Shown: positions 40,932 through 52,492 of the stretch, in pieces
Layout: each line of letters begins with the position of its first letter
Numbering within the stretch: the stretch's first letter is position 1
NCBI GenBank assembly: GCA_965240325.2
Contig: OZ251230.1
Coordinates: forward strand, 2,418,001-2,482,000
DNA: 64,000 nt
Direction: 5' to 3'
DNA from: Rebecca billardiae RCC1528
Lineage: Eukaryota; Haptophyta
Position numbers and translations under genes: made by a program
The notes under the pieces: model-generated
Told to the model about the DNA's origin: nothing
The model's database searches: none
What the model saw: only the letters and a program-made list of their open reading frames with translations

Positions 40932-42563
40932 TCAGTGCGTAAACGAGTGCGGCAGCGTGAGCCGCCCCTCGCCCTGGCTCTCGGCCAGGCCCTCCAGCGG
41001 CCGGCCGGCATCGGGCGCGGGCGCGGGCCCGTTCGCGCCCGCCGCCGTCTCAGCGGCGCCGTTGGCCCCGCCGCCGCGCGTGCGCGCGCGCTTGGCTGCT
41101 GGTCCGTCCGCGCGCGCCGCGCCGGCCTGGTCCCGGACCAAGTCCGGGAAGAGAATCTCGTCGGCGTCGAGCATCGCGCACGCGCCGGCCGACGTCGGGC
41201 GCGGCGGCGGCTCCGCCGCGCCCTCGGCCTCCACCTCGTACTCGAAGCGCGAGCCCCAGTCCCGCCGCACCGCGTCGAGCACCGCCTGGCGGTCGCACAC
41301 ACGCACGCGCACGCCGCTCTCGCGAACGCGCGCGGCGACGGCGAGCTTCTGCGACTCCTGCACGATGGGCACGGGGCAGCGCGACTTGTACGCGACGTCG
41401 CGCACGCGCAGCGCCGCCGGCGTCGACGCGCCGCCCCCCGCGCGCTCGAGCTCGCGCAGGATCACGCCCGCCTGCGCGCGCGCGTGCGCCGCGTTGGCCG
41501 CATCGGTCGCCTCCGGCACGGCCGTCTCGACGCCGACGGCGCGCGCGTGCGAGCCAAGGGCGCGGTTGTCGCGCGGGAAGCAGGGCCCGCCGAAGCCGTA
41601 GCCGGGCGCGATGCAGCGCGTGCCCACGCGCGAGTCGCAGCCCAGCGCCTCGAGGATCTGCCCCTTGTCCACGCGCGCCGCGCCCTCGGGCGGCGCACCC
41701 TCGGCGCCGGCCGGCGGCAGCGTGGCCGCGTTGGCCAAGTCAGTCGCGTCAGCCGTGTCGGCCACCCAGTTGGCGAAGGCGATCTTGAGCGTGACGAAGC
41801 AGTTGAGCGCGAGCTTGGCGATCTCGGCGGAGGCCGGGCTCATCCGCCGCAGCGCGGGCGGCCCGCCGCCGCGCTTCGCCACCGCCGCCGCCTGCGCGGC
41901 CGCGGCCGCGGCTGTGCCAAGGATCGCGCGCTGCACGCTCTCGAGCGCGAGCGCGGCCGCGTCGGTTGGCGCGCCGATCAGCACGAGCTCGGGCGCGAGC
42001 AGGCCGGCGACGATCTCGCCCTGCGCGATGAACGCGGGCGAGTACGACACGTCGACCCCCTCGCAGTCGCGCAGCAGCGCGGGCGCCACCGCCGTGCAGT
42101 AGCCGGGCATGACCGTACAGCAGATGACGACATGCTTGGCGCGCACGCGCAGCGCGTTGAGCTGGGAGAGCACGTCGTTGACGTGCGAGTGGTCGTAGTG
42201 GCGCTCGCCGCCGCTCGACGGCGTCTGCACGAAGACGAAGAGCATCCGCGCGCCCTCCACCGCCTCGCGCACCGACGTGGTCGCGCGCAGCCGCGTGGCG
42301 GCGCGCAGCATCCGCTCGACCTCCGGCTCGTGCGAGCGAAGCGTTTTGGCGTTGATGGCGTCGACGTAGGAGGGGAAGACGTCGACGGAGGTGACGGGGT
42401 GCCCCGCGGCCTCGGCGCACAGCGCGAAGCACAGGCCCAGCCGCCCGGCGCCGAGCACCGCGATGGGCTCGCGCGCCGCGTCGGCGGGTGCGGCGGCCAT
42501 TCTGGTTCGATGCGATTGGGCGAACGAGGCTCCTTGACTGACCTCAGATGACTGACTCCCCAT
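40932..42563 (-). CDS. UDP-glucose/GDP-mannose dehydrogenase family protein
   Basis: A 543-residue protein from the ATG at 42563; the ATG at 42500 (AGAATGGCC) has better context and would give 522. Such enzymes oxidise a nucleotide sugar to the uronic acid with NAD in two steps. The Rossmann motif GAGRLGLCFAL lies at about 38-48. FVFVQTPSS, YSPAFIAQGEI, LNCFVTLKIAFANWVAD (with the conserved Lys-region helix) and GYGFGGPCFPRDN with catalytic Cys 328 follow in family order. The last 100 residues are Ala/Gly/Pro-rich and not part of the fold. The usual hexamerisation tail is not evident. It is divergent from the kinesin-like gene. Product would feed polysaccharide or scale synthesis; exact sugar unknown. 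Confidence 0.85.
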   Translation of the reverse strand: MGSQSSEVSQGASFAQSHRTRMAAAPADAAREPIAVLGAGRLGLCFALCAEAAGHPVTSVDVFPSYVDAINAKTLRSHEPEVERMLRAATRLRATTSVREAVEGARMLFVFVQTPSSGGERHYDHSHVNDVLSQLNALRVRAKHVVICCTVMPGYCTAVAPALLRDCEGVDVSYSPAFIAQGEIVAGLLAPELVLIGAPTDAAALALESVQRAILGTAAAAAAQAAAVAKRGGGPPALRRMSPASAEIAKLALNCFVTLKIAFANWVADTADATDLANAATLPPAGAEGAPPEGAARVDKGQILEALGCDSRVGTRCIAPGYGFGGPCFPRDNRALGSHARAVGVETAVPEATDAANAAHARAQAGVILRELERAGGGASTPAALRVRDVAYKSRCPVPIVQESQKLAVAARVRESGVRVRVCDRQAVLDAVRRDWGSRFEYEVEAEGAAEPPPRPTSAGACAMLDADEILFPDLVRDQAGAARADGPAAKRARTRGGGANGAAETAAGANGPAPAPDAGRPLEGLAESQGEGRLTLPHSFTH

Positions 42564-42796
42564 ATGTGTAACAGTGACGACCGTGGGGAGATTGCACTGT
42601 TACGGCAACAGCCCCGGGCCGTGTAACGACAATCTCACGCCCAAGGGGACGCGGCACGAGAGAGCTGCACGGTGATGAGCGCCTTTTTCGTCGGCATCGG
42701 AGTCTTCCCGCACAGAACTTGGGCCGAGAGCCGCCAGGGCCGACGCCGAGCAAGCAGGCTCGCCGAGCTCGCAGCGCGGCGCCCCGCCCGATCGCG

Positions 42797-43522
42797 ATGG
42801 AGGACCTCGGCGCGATGACGCAGATGGCCGCGCGCCTCGCCGCGCGCTACGAGCGCTCCGACCCCGCCGAGCACGCCGACCGCCAGCGCGCGCTGCGCGC
42901 GGCCGCGCGCGACCACAGCCGCGCGCGCGTCCACGTCCGCTTCAGGCCCGCTCTCAAGATGCTCGAGCCCGTGCCGCGCTTCGTGGTGCGCCACGCGCTG
43001 GACGAGCGGGAGCAGCCGGTCGCGCGCGTCATCTTCGACCCCGAGCTCAACTACCCGCAGGCCACCGTCGACGAGGTGCTGCTCGGCGGCGCGTCGCAGT
43101 CGGATGTTTTCGAGAGCTGCGGTCGCGCCGCCGTCGCCGCCGCGCTCGACGGGTACCCCGCGGCGGTGCTCGCGCTGGGGCAGTCGGGCGCGGGCAAGTC
43201 GTACACGCTGTACGGGCCCCTCGCCGCCCTCGCGCCACCGCCCGAGCCCGGCGCCTCGCCGCCGCCGCCGCCGCCGCCGCGCACGCCCGGCGCCGCGCCG
43301 GCAGAGGCGCCGGCGGCGGCGCCGGCCGAGGGAGCAGACGCACTGCCGGAGGGCTGGGGGCTGGTGCCGCGCGCGTGCCGCGCGCTCTTCGACGAGCTCG
43401 CGGCGCGCTCGGCGCCCACCGCGCGCGCCGGCTACTTCCTCGTCTCCGCCTCGCTCGTCGAGGTCACCTGCGACGGCCTCCAAGACTTGCTGCTGCCGGC
43501 GCACGCGGCGGCGGCGGCGGCG

Positions 43523-43560
<38 letters not shown>

Positions 43561-46277
43561 GGCCGGCGGCGGATGGGCGGCGGGCTCGGCGTGTGCGGGC
43601 AAGGGCGGGCCCGGCTCGGCGTCGCGCGCGTCGGGCGGCATCCTCGTGCGCCGCGACCCCGCCGCGCCGCGCTCGGCACCGGGCCCCGAGCGCCGCCGCG
43701 CCGACGGCGCGGCCGCGGGCGCGGCCGGCTCGGCGGCGCACGGCGGCGGCGGCGCCGGCGGCGCCGGCGCCGGCCCGCCGCTTCGCGTGTACGAGCACCC
43801 GCTGCACGGCGCGTCGGTGCACGGCGCGACGGAGGCGGTGGTCGCGAGCGAGGCGGAGCTGCTGCGCATCGTCGCGCGCGCGGCGCACGCCTCGTCCGCC
43901 GCGGCGCGCGCCGAGCGCGCGCGCGCCGCCATTGCCACGCCGACGCCGTCCGCGGCATCGCAGCTCGGGCCCGCGGCCGGCGCGGCCGGCGGCGACGGTC
44001 GCGGGGGCGGCGGCAGGCGGTGGCGCTCGGAGGAGGCGACGCGGCTCGCGCTCACCGCGCTGCACTCGCACACGCTGCTCACCGTGCGCATCAAGCAGCT
44101 GCGCCCGGGCACGGCCGCCGCCGCGCCAGACGACGACGACGGCGACGGCGGCGGCGCGGCCCCAGACGGCGCGGGCGCGGCCGCAGGCGCCTCGCCGCCG
44201 CCGCCGGGCGGCGCGCGCTCGCCGGCGTCGCCGCCCAACCCGCTCGCGGGCGGGCGCGTGTCCGCGCCGTGGGAGGAGGTGCACTCCTCCCTCCGCTTCG
44301 CGCGCCTCGCCGACTGGGCCGTCGCCAAGAGCCGCGGCGGCGGCGTCACCCTCGCCCTGCCCGGCGAGCTCGCGCGCATCAACGCGCCGCTGCGAGCGCT
44401 CGGCGCGGTGTGCTCGGCGCTCGCGCAGCGCGCGCGCGCGCAGCGGCGCGGGGACGCGCTGCTCGCGGCGATCGGCGGCGAGGCCGACGCCGGCGGCGTG
44501 GGTGCGCCGGAGGAGGGCGGCGCGTCCCGCGCCGCGACCCTCCCCTTCGCGCCGTACCGCGACTCCATGCTGACGCGCTTACTCGCGCCCGCGCTTGGCG
44601 GCGGGTGCGTGACAACTGCGATCGTGTGCGCGCGCTTGGACGGCGCGCACAGCGCGGCGACGGCGCGGGCGCTGGAGAGCGTGGACGGGCTGCGCTCGGT
44701 GCGCACGCTCGCGCGGCCCACCGTCGTCGCCGACGCGCTCGGCGCGCACGCCGCGTACGACAAGCTCGCGGCCGCGTGCGCGCGGCTGCGCGCTGAGAAT
44801 CGAGCGCTGCGCGCGCGCGCGGACGCGCGCGCGCACGCGGCCGCGCGTGCTCCGGTCGTGCTCGCGGGCGGCGGCGGCGGCAGCGGCGCGGGGCGGGCGG
44901 CGGCGCGCGCGGCGGCGGCGGCGGCGGCGTCTGGCCCGACCGCCGCCTCCGCCGCCGCCGCCGCGCGCGCGCGCGCCGCGCGCGACAACGCTGACGCCGA
45001 CCTCGACGCTTCGGCGGCGGACGGCGCGGCGCGCGCCGCGCTCCGGCGCGAACACGGCGCGCGGCTGAGCGCCGCCGCCGAGCAGCGCGTGCTCTACTCG
45101 CGCGGCGGCGCGGCGGGCGTGACGTCGGCGCGCGCGCGGTTCCGTCTCGAGCTGCGCGCGCTCTCGCCCGGCGCGCTCGACGCGCTCATCGCGCGCCTCC
45201 GCGAGGACTTCGCCTTCTGCGTGCTTCGACCCGGCGAGCGGCCGCGGCGCAATTCGGTCTACACACATTCCGCATCGACGCGCGCGCAGCTCAAGGCGCT
45301 GGCGGAGGTGCGCGCGATCGTGGGCGAGCTCGGCGCGGGGCGCGTGCGCGCGCTCGTGGGCGTGTGGGCGCGCGAGCGGCAGCACGCGCAGGCCGAGGCG
45401 CGCGCGCACGAGGCCGAGCTCGCCGCCGCCGAGCGCGCGGCGGACGCGGCGCAACAGCCAGGCTGCGCCGGCTATGCAGACAGCTGGGGCGCGCGCGTGC
45501 CGCCGCCGCCGTCGCCGCACGGCGCGTCCGCGTCGGCGCGCGGCGCGTTCGGGCTCTCGGCGGCGCCCTCCGCCCTCCTCGCCGCGCCGCCCATCACCCT
45601 CGGCCCCGCCTCCGACGCCGGCTCCGCGTGGTCAACCGGCACCGACGGTTACGGCGAGCTCGTAACCGACGCGCTCGACGATAGCAACGTGGGTATTCTC
45701 GCCGCCTATTTGGCCGAGCGGCTGCCGCTGGCGCGCGCGGCGGTGGCGTGGCGCACGGGGCTGCTGGCGCGCGTGCTCGGCGCGTGGGCCGCCGAGGCGG
45801 CGCGCCGCGCGGGCGCGCGCGCGCGCGACGCCGACGCCGTCGCCGCCGCGGTCGCGCGCCGCGGCGACGCCGGCGCGCGCTCCGGGCACGCCGGCGCGCG
45901 CGCCGCGGCCGCGCCGCGCTCGGCGCGGCTCTCCGCCGGCGCGGCCGCGCCGGCGTCGCCGTCGGCGCGCTCGCCGCGCCAGTCGGGCGCGTACTCGCCG
46001 CGCTCGCCCCGCCTCTCCGCCGCCGCCGCCGCGCCGCTCTCCCCGGCGGCGCGCTCGCCTCAAGACTCTGCCGATTTGTCGCCGTCGCGGTCGGCGGCGG
46101 AGCGCTCGCCGCGCGCGGCGGGCGGCGCGGCGGGGACGGCGCCCCGCGAGCTGCCGGTCGCGCCGGCGCCGTCGCCCGCGGCGGGGCTGCGCGCGCGCAC
46201 CGCCTCCGCGCCGGTGGCGTGGCCCCAGCCGCCGACGGCCGTGATGGCCGCGGCGGCGGCCGAGCGCGACGCCGGTA

Positions 46278-46309
<32 letters not shown>

Positions 46310-47850
46310 AGCGGCGCAAGCTCGGCGGCGGCGCGCGCCGTCGCGCGCTCGCCCCTCGTGCCGCCGTCGCCGCAGCGCTCGCTGCCGCCGCCGTCGCCCG
46401 CGCGCGTGCGCGAGGGCGTGCGCGCGCCCGAGCCCTCGCCCGCGCGCCAGCCCTCGTACGGCCTCGACCCCGCCGCCGCCTCCACCCTCGCCGCCGCGGC
46501 CGCGCGGCTCGCGGCGGGCGCGGCCGCGGGCGGGCGGCCGAGCGCGGCGGTCGACGATCCGGGCTCAGACGCGGGCTCGGGCGGCGGCGGCGGGCGCGCC
46601 TCGCTCAGCCTGCCCACGGGGGGCAGCGGCCCGTTCCGCAACCGCTCGCCGCTCGCGCAGCGCGCGCAGCCGCCGCCCTCGCCCGCGCGGCCACGCGACG
46701 GCGCGCGCGCGCCCGAGCCCTCGCCGGCGCGCCAGCGCTCAGGCGCCGGCGCCGAGATGGCGGCGGCTTCCGCGCTGCTAGCGGCCGCGATCGCGCGGTT
46801 CGAGGGCGGCGGCGGCGCCGAGCGCCCGCGCGCGGCGGCGGGCATCGATCCGGACGCGACCTCGCTCGCGCTGCCCGCCGGCGCGGCCGCCGCCGCCGCG
46901 TGCGGCGCCGCCTCGCCACTCCGCGCGTTGCCGCCGCCCTCGCCCGCGCGCGCGCGCGACGGCGCGCGCGCGCCCGCGCCCTCGCCGCTGCCGCTGCGCA
47001 GCCGGTCCGCGACGGAGCCGGATGCGGCGGCGTCGGCGGTGGCGGCGGCGGCGGCGGGCAGGATCCAGCGCGCGCTCGTCGGCGGCGCTGCCGCCGATGC
47101 CGCCGCCGCCAACGCCGCCACGCCGCCGCCGCAGCTGCAGCCGCCGCAGGGCCGGCGCGGCAGCGGCGTGCGCGGCCCGCCGGGTCTTCAAGTGGAGCCC
47201 CCGTCGCGCGGGGCGGAGGGGGAGGACGACACGGACCTCGACCTGATCGCCGGCGCCGTCGCCATCCCGCTCGACCCGCCCGGGGCGGGCGGCTCGCCCG
47301 CGCGAGCAGGCGCGGGCTCGCCCGCGCGCGCCGCGCAGCGCGCCGCCGCGCGCGCCGCCGCCGCCGAGCTCGGCGCCGCCGGCGCGCGCCGCGCGCCACC
47401 AAGCCCTGGGGGGCGCGGCTCGGTGGCACCGTCAATCGCGGTGCAGGCGGACGGCTCGAGCCTCGCGGACTCGCGCGCCGCGGGCCTCGCCGAGCTCGAG
47501 TCGATGCTCGGCGGCGCCGCCTACGCCGCGCGGGACGAGTACGGGCACGCCGCCGCCGACGCCGACGCCGCCGCCGCCGACGACGACGCGCGCTCGCTCG
47601 CGCCCTCGTGGGTCGAGACAGCGCGGCAGTCGGCGCACGCAGATGCCGTCTTCGCCGCGGCCGCGCGGCTCTCGGGCGAGAGCGCGGAGGATGCGGTGGC
47701 GTGGGGCGTGCACGTGGAGCGCAGGCTGGCGCGCTCCGCGCGCGCCGAGCCGGGCCCGCCGCCGCGCCGCGTCGGCGACGGCGCCTCGAGCAAGCAGCAG
47801 CCGAGATCGCCTCGCTCGCCGGGCGGCCGCAGCGCCCGAAGCGCCGGCTC

Positions 47851-47894
<44 letters not shown>

Positions 47895-49398
47895 GTGGTG
47901 CGGTGCCGCCGCCGCCGAGCTCGGCGGAGCGTGAGCGCGCGGCGCGCGAGCGCGCGGCGATGCTCGCGCGGATCAACTTCGCCACCGCCGACTTTGACCC
48001 CGCCGCCGCCGCCGACGCGAGCTCGCTGACGCTCTCGCGAGATGCATATTCGCCCGATCGGTACGCGGCGGCGGCCGCGGCCGGCGCCGAGGGCGCTGTG
48101 GTCGACGCGCACGCGGGCGCGGGGCTGGAGCGCGCGGGCTCGTGCGGCTCGCTCGACACGACGGCGATGGCGCTCGAGCGCGCCGAGCTCCGCGTGCTCA
48201 TTGGCGCGCCCACAGGCCCCGCCTCTGTCGGCGCGCGCGCGGTCCAAGCCGGCGCGCGGCCAGGTGTCACCGAGCCACTTGAGTGCTTTGCGCACGGCGT
48301 GCAGCGCGCGCCGCCGCGCCGCGGCGTCTCGCCGCGCCGCGTGGCGCAGCAGCACAAGGAGCTGCTCGCCGCGCGGCGATACGAGTACCGACTGCTCGAC
48401 AGGTGCGCGCGCGCGCGCGGCTGCGTCGGGCGGGCGCCGCGCGGGCGGCGACGGTCCGACTAGCGGCCGCGCGGCATGCGCCGATGCCACGCCGCGCCGC
48501 GCCGCCGGCCGCGCCGCCGTCCCCCGCGCGCGCTCTGGCCATCCCGCGGGCTCCTTTTTATGCTTATGTGTGTTGCTCTTTGAATAAGGAAGCATGCTCA
48601 TGTGTGGCCGTGCCCTCCCCCCCTCCGCCCTTTGCGCTGTGCGCGGTGCGCGCAGGTGCTTCGGCCTGCTCCGCATGCACACGCAGCAGCTGCGGCGCGC
48701 GGCCGAGCTGCGGATGCGCGCGCGGTTCGGCGGCCGGCGCCGCGCGCCGCCGTCCGCCGGCGCGCGCTCGGCCGTGGCGATGCGCGCGCCGCAACAGGGC
48801 GACAGGGCGCCCGCGCCGGTCGGCGCGCCAGAGCCGCCGCCGGCGCGGCCGCACGCGCCGGGCGAGCTGCGGAGCAGCAGCCGCGTCGGCGGGCTCGACG
48901 AGTGCTCAATCCACGCGGGCTCAACGCGCCACGGTGCGCGCGCGCACCCGCCGCGCCGAGCGGAGCGCCCGCCCGCCCGCCACCCACGCGCGTCGCCTGC
49001 GCCGCCGCTCACGGTGGCGCGCCCGCGGCCGGCGCGCGCCGCGCGCAGGCGCGGACTGGGAGGGCGGCAGCGCGGCGGGCGGCTCGGTGCGCTCGGGCGT
49101 GCCCCGCGCGCCGATCGCGTACGCCGGCGGCAGCGAGCTCGGCTCGCCCTCGCGGCTGTCGTGCGCCGGCTCGTGGGCGGGGGGCTCGGTCGCGAGCAGC
49201 GCGCTCCTGCCGCCCGGCTCGCCGATCGGTGACGCGCTCAGCAGCCGCTCGTCCGTGGCGTCGGGGATCTCGCCGCACCGCGTGCCCGGGCTGGTGCCGC
49301 AGGCGTCACCCGGCGTGCGCGCGCCGGGGCAGCAGTCGCAGCTGCTCAGCGTGCCGGGCGCGGCGTTGGGCGCGCGCAGGCCGCGCGCCAGCTTCTAG
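42797..49398 (+). CDS. Divergent kinesin-like motor with long low-complexity tail
   Basis: Exons are 42797-48402, 48656-48933 and 49049-49398 (introns 253 and 115 nt, both GTGCGC...AG), giving 2,077 residues. The ATG at 42797 has context GCGATGGAG. The first 650 residues are kinesin-like: RVHVRFRP, VFESCGRAAVAAALDGY, P-loop GQSGAGKSYTLYG (Lys 134), YFLVSASLVEVTCDGLQDLLL, LHSHTLLTVRI in place of SSRSH, RFARLADWAVAKS in place of the DLAGSE switch II, and YRDSMLTRLLAPALGGGCVTTAIV. Both switch motifs are degenerate and Gly/Ala inserts break the motor. The remaining 1,400 residues are Ala/Ser/Pro/Gly-rich with three copies of a PPPSPAR..RDGARAPEPSPARQ-type unit (46384-47001). Joined exons read EYRLLDR/CFGLLRMHTQQL and STRHG/ADWEGGSAAGG. 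Confidence 0.72.
46384..47001 (+). repeat. Three copies of a Pro/Ser/Arg-rich protein repeat in the kinesin-like tail
   Basis: Units start near 46384, 46670 and 46930. Each encodes PPPSPAR, two variable residues, G(V/A)RAPxPSP and a short tail. They are spaced by 260-290 bases of Ala-rich helix code. Confidence 0.75.
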
Positions 49399-52300
49399 GG
49401 CAAAATGCACCTGCTTGGTCAGCTCAGGTCTGCACCTCCAATCAGCATACGGCGCTACCATCGCCATCGGCGACGTCCTTCATGGGCAGGTAGCTAGTAT
49501 GTAGCAGTGATGACTGTGATGAACAGCACTGCCAACAGTTGCCGAGTTGTAGGTGGGTCCCTGGCGATTTTCCAGCGCTCTTTTAAACATTTACCGGGTT
49601 TTCTGGCCTGATTTCTTTTCGCGCGGGGCGCGGCTCGGGAAAATCGCCGGGCCGCCGGCCAGGATGCTCCCGACGATGTCGGAGCGCCTCTCCAGCGCGA
49701 CCGAGCCGCCGTGTGTCGGGTAGACCACAGCCAACACCTATCGCGCGCTCCAGCGCTTTGCGCGTGCTCACGGATGGGATCCGTGGTCACACATCCCCCG
49801 CCTGGCACGTGCCCGCATGTTTGACTCTCGCCCGGCTAGACGCGTACAGACAACTTGAAACGATCGGCGGGTGTTCGACCCGTGCCTTCGAGCAGGGTCA
49901 GTTTTTGCCACATGCGGGTCAGGCGACGGGAGGCATGGGTCAGTGTCGTGCACGGGCATGCTCTTGACGCTCCCGCCATCTTGAGCAGCTCAACGCACCG
50001 TGAAGGTGACATTTGGGCTGTGCGCAAGCTGCTCGTGAGAACGCACGACAGCCAGCCCCGGGCTCTCGGGGAGCCATGTAAGCGATTGGCGACTTCCGAG
50101 AGGGCGTGTTTGGTGGGGGTTGGTACCAATCATCGACCAGCAGGCCTAGGATGGGTGCACTGAGGACTTGGGATGCTGAGAAGCCGCCGCGATGTGCGGC
50201 GAGCACGCTGACTTGCCATCCGTGTGCACGATCCAGCGCCAGGAAGATAAGCAGGGCCTTTGACAGCGGCAGCAGGCGCTCAGCGATCCTTCCCTATGCC
50301 GAGTGTGGGCATAGTATGCGGTGCTCGAGGGTGATCGCAGGATATGGGTCCATTCTTGACAGAACGCGGTCGCGTTGACAGGCGCGGGTGCCACCCCACG
50401 CTGTTGCTCCTGCCATCGGGTGGTCCCACTCGTTCCGCTTGTGGTCTGCGAAGACTCGTACTCAGCAACTCTACGGCTAGGCGTAGTAGACCCCTCAGAC
50501 GCATGTCTGATGATTGCCCGGCACGTTCTCGTCGTCACGTTGGGTGTACTTGAGCGAGCGGAAGCCGCAACGTCATGGCTAGGCCAGCAGCTCAACCATC
50601 TGACGTCTCGCCGGCCAACTGGCTGAGTGCTCTCAGCCTAGCAGCAGCGTCGGTGAACCTATCGTATTGCTGCCTGGCGAGAAGATGGTAGGAGGCATCG
50701 CCGGCGGCATGGGCTGCAGCTGCGGTAGTCATGGACTGGTGGCGGCCTCACGCGGGTGGGCATACGACGACCGGTGACACGCGGAGTACGAGCACGGAAG
50801 CCGCCGAACGCGGCAAGCTCCGGCGGTGGCGTTGGCTGATAGTCCAGCCTCGACGGCGGAGGGCTCCCGTGTGACGACGGTGGCATGCTCGGTGGCGGGC
50901 GATGGTGTGTGCCTCGGCACGCAGCCCGCCACAAACACTGCCACTCGCAGGCAGTCCGGTTGCGGCCCGGGTTGCCTGTGTCCGCGTCGCTCGGCGCCTA
51001 TTCGATGACCCAACAAACGTACCCACATATCGGAACGAATTTGAATATATAGTGAACCGCATCCACGGTCAATTTAAAGTGGGTAACACTCATACTATAT
51101 ACGGGTAAGTGGTTATATATGAAGTGGGTAATGTGCTCGATCTTGCTGTAGTTTGTTGGAGGTATCAGCGCACAGCATAGAGCCCCACTCTTTGCTTCAT
51201 AAAATGGTTCGGTCGGGTGTCAACGGTTGTCAATAAGTAATTCCGATCGCATGTCGCCATCTAGCCACCATAACCATGAAGTAACGCTTCGCAAAATCTC
51301 TATGTGACACTACTGGCGCGGCGCGCGCGCGCTCGGCCGCGCGACGGCACGCGGAGTAGGTTTTGAGGTCGAAACTTTTGCTCCGCCCCGATGGGACGCA
51401 TTTATAGCGTCGATTCTGGGTGAGAGACAAAATCTAGGACGTCATTCTGAGTGCGCCAGAATATCGCCCCAGTTGGGAGGGACCCACCTACGGCGGGCGG
51501 AGTTGGCGACGGGCCGTCAATCTCGCCTGCCTCGGAGCTGTGACTCTGCTTAGTAGTAGTGTGGCGTCTTTATTATTTACACATCGTCATATATATATAT
51601 ATATATCATCATCATCATCATAATATATATAATAGTCATCGCGCGTACTACAGTAGCAGGTGGATACGGGTGAACTGGACCGAGTGGCCGACCCAACTCA
51701 CGCGGAGGCCTCTCTATGAGCATTGATTGGGGTCGAACGGGGGCGCCAGGGACGGACTTCAGGGGGTCCCTGGAGTTTCGCCGCCCAGCGCGCTTTAGTG
51801 CGCTGCCGGGGCCCGTCTAGTCGGGCCGCCCGGCGCGCGTGGCGGCCGCCAATTTTTCTGTACTGCTGTAGTCCAATTATTAGCCCCTGGCACTGGCTGC
51901 CAGGCATGGGAATCGAGCTCAGAGACGCGCGCGCGGAGGAAAAGCGTGTGCAGCGGCTCGGACGGTTGCTCTGGGACCTACCCACGCCAGCGCAACCGCG
52001 CCTTGCCTCGGAGTCCGCCCTTCCTGAGTCCCGGTCCGCGCACGCTGCGTCTTATGCGGCTACTGGGGCTAGTGAAACTGAAAAGCTGGCCGGTTCGGCC
52101 CGTTGTGCGCGGGACTCACGACGAAACAAGGCGAAGGCAGCGAGAAGCGCGACCTGGCGCGTGCGCAGACGACATCCCACGACCAGGTGAGTCGAGCGAA
52201 CATCGTGCGCCGTCGTGGCGACCCGCCAGTGGGCGCTCGTGCTCGTTCGCCCACGAGCCCTCGTCGTAACACTGTACGTAGCAATCACCAAGCAATCGAT

Positions 52301-52492
52301 TACTAGTACTACTGCTGTCATTGCTGAAATAGGCGCGGCGGTTCAGTTTGTGAGCGCGGGGTAGGCTCGAGAGTATCCTATCTCAGGACGGCGCCTTGAC
52401 GAGGGCGGGCTCGGCAAGGGCGACGAACGACCGCCGCCAACCGCCCGCGCCGGTTCGACCCCCGTGGCCGCCACGCGCGCGACCTCGGCAGC
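49399..52492. other. Gene-poor region of 3.1 kb
   Basis: No confident gene or RNA. Lower GC than the genes. An AT-richer patch at about 51,015-51,290 contains the word AGTGGGTAA twice and a related GGGTAAGTGG once. TA and CAT microsatellites lie at 51590-51640. Open frames of 80-155 codons occur but overlap each other on both strands without recognisable content. Confidence 0.55.
51590..51640. repeat. TA and CAT microsatellites
   Basis: (TA)n followed directly by (CAT)n and a second short TA run. Confidence 0.85.

Noticed and set aside
43432-44988. A 518-codon minus-strand frame over the kinesin-like gene
   Set aside because: Its content is Ala, Ser and Pro runs with no domain; the plus strand has the kinesin motifs.
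49855-51010. Overlapping open frames of 60-150 codons on both strands
   Set aside because: None has recognisable content, start context or composition better than the opposite strand.
52430-52480. GGTTCGACCCC, resembling a tRNA T-loop
   Set aside because: No matching acceptor stem, D-arm or anticodon arm could be folded around it.
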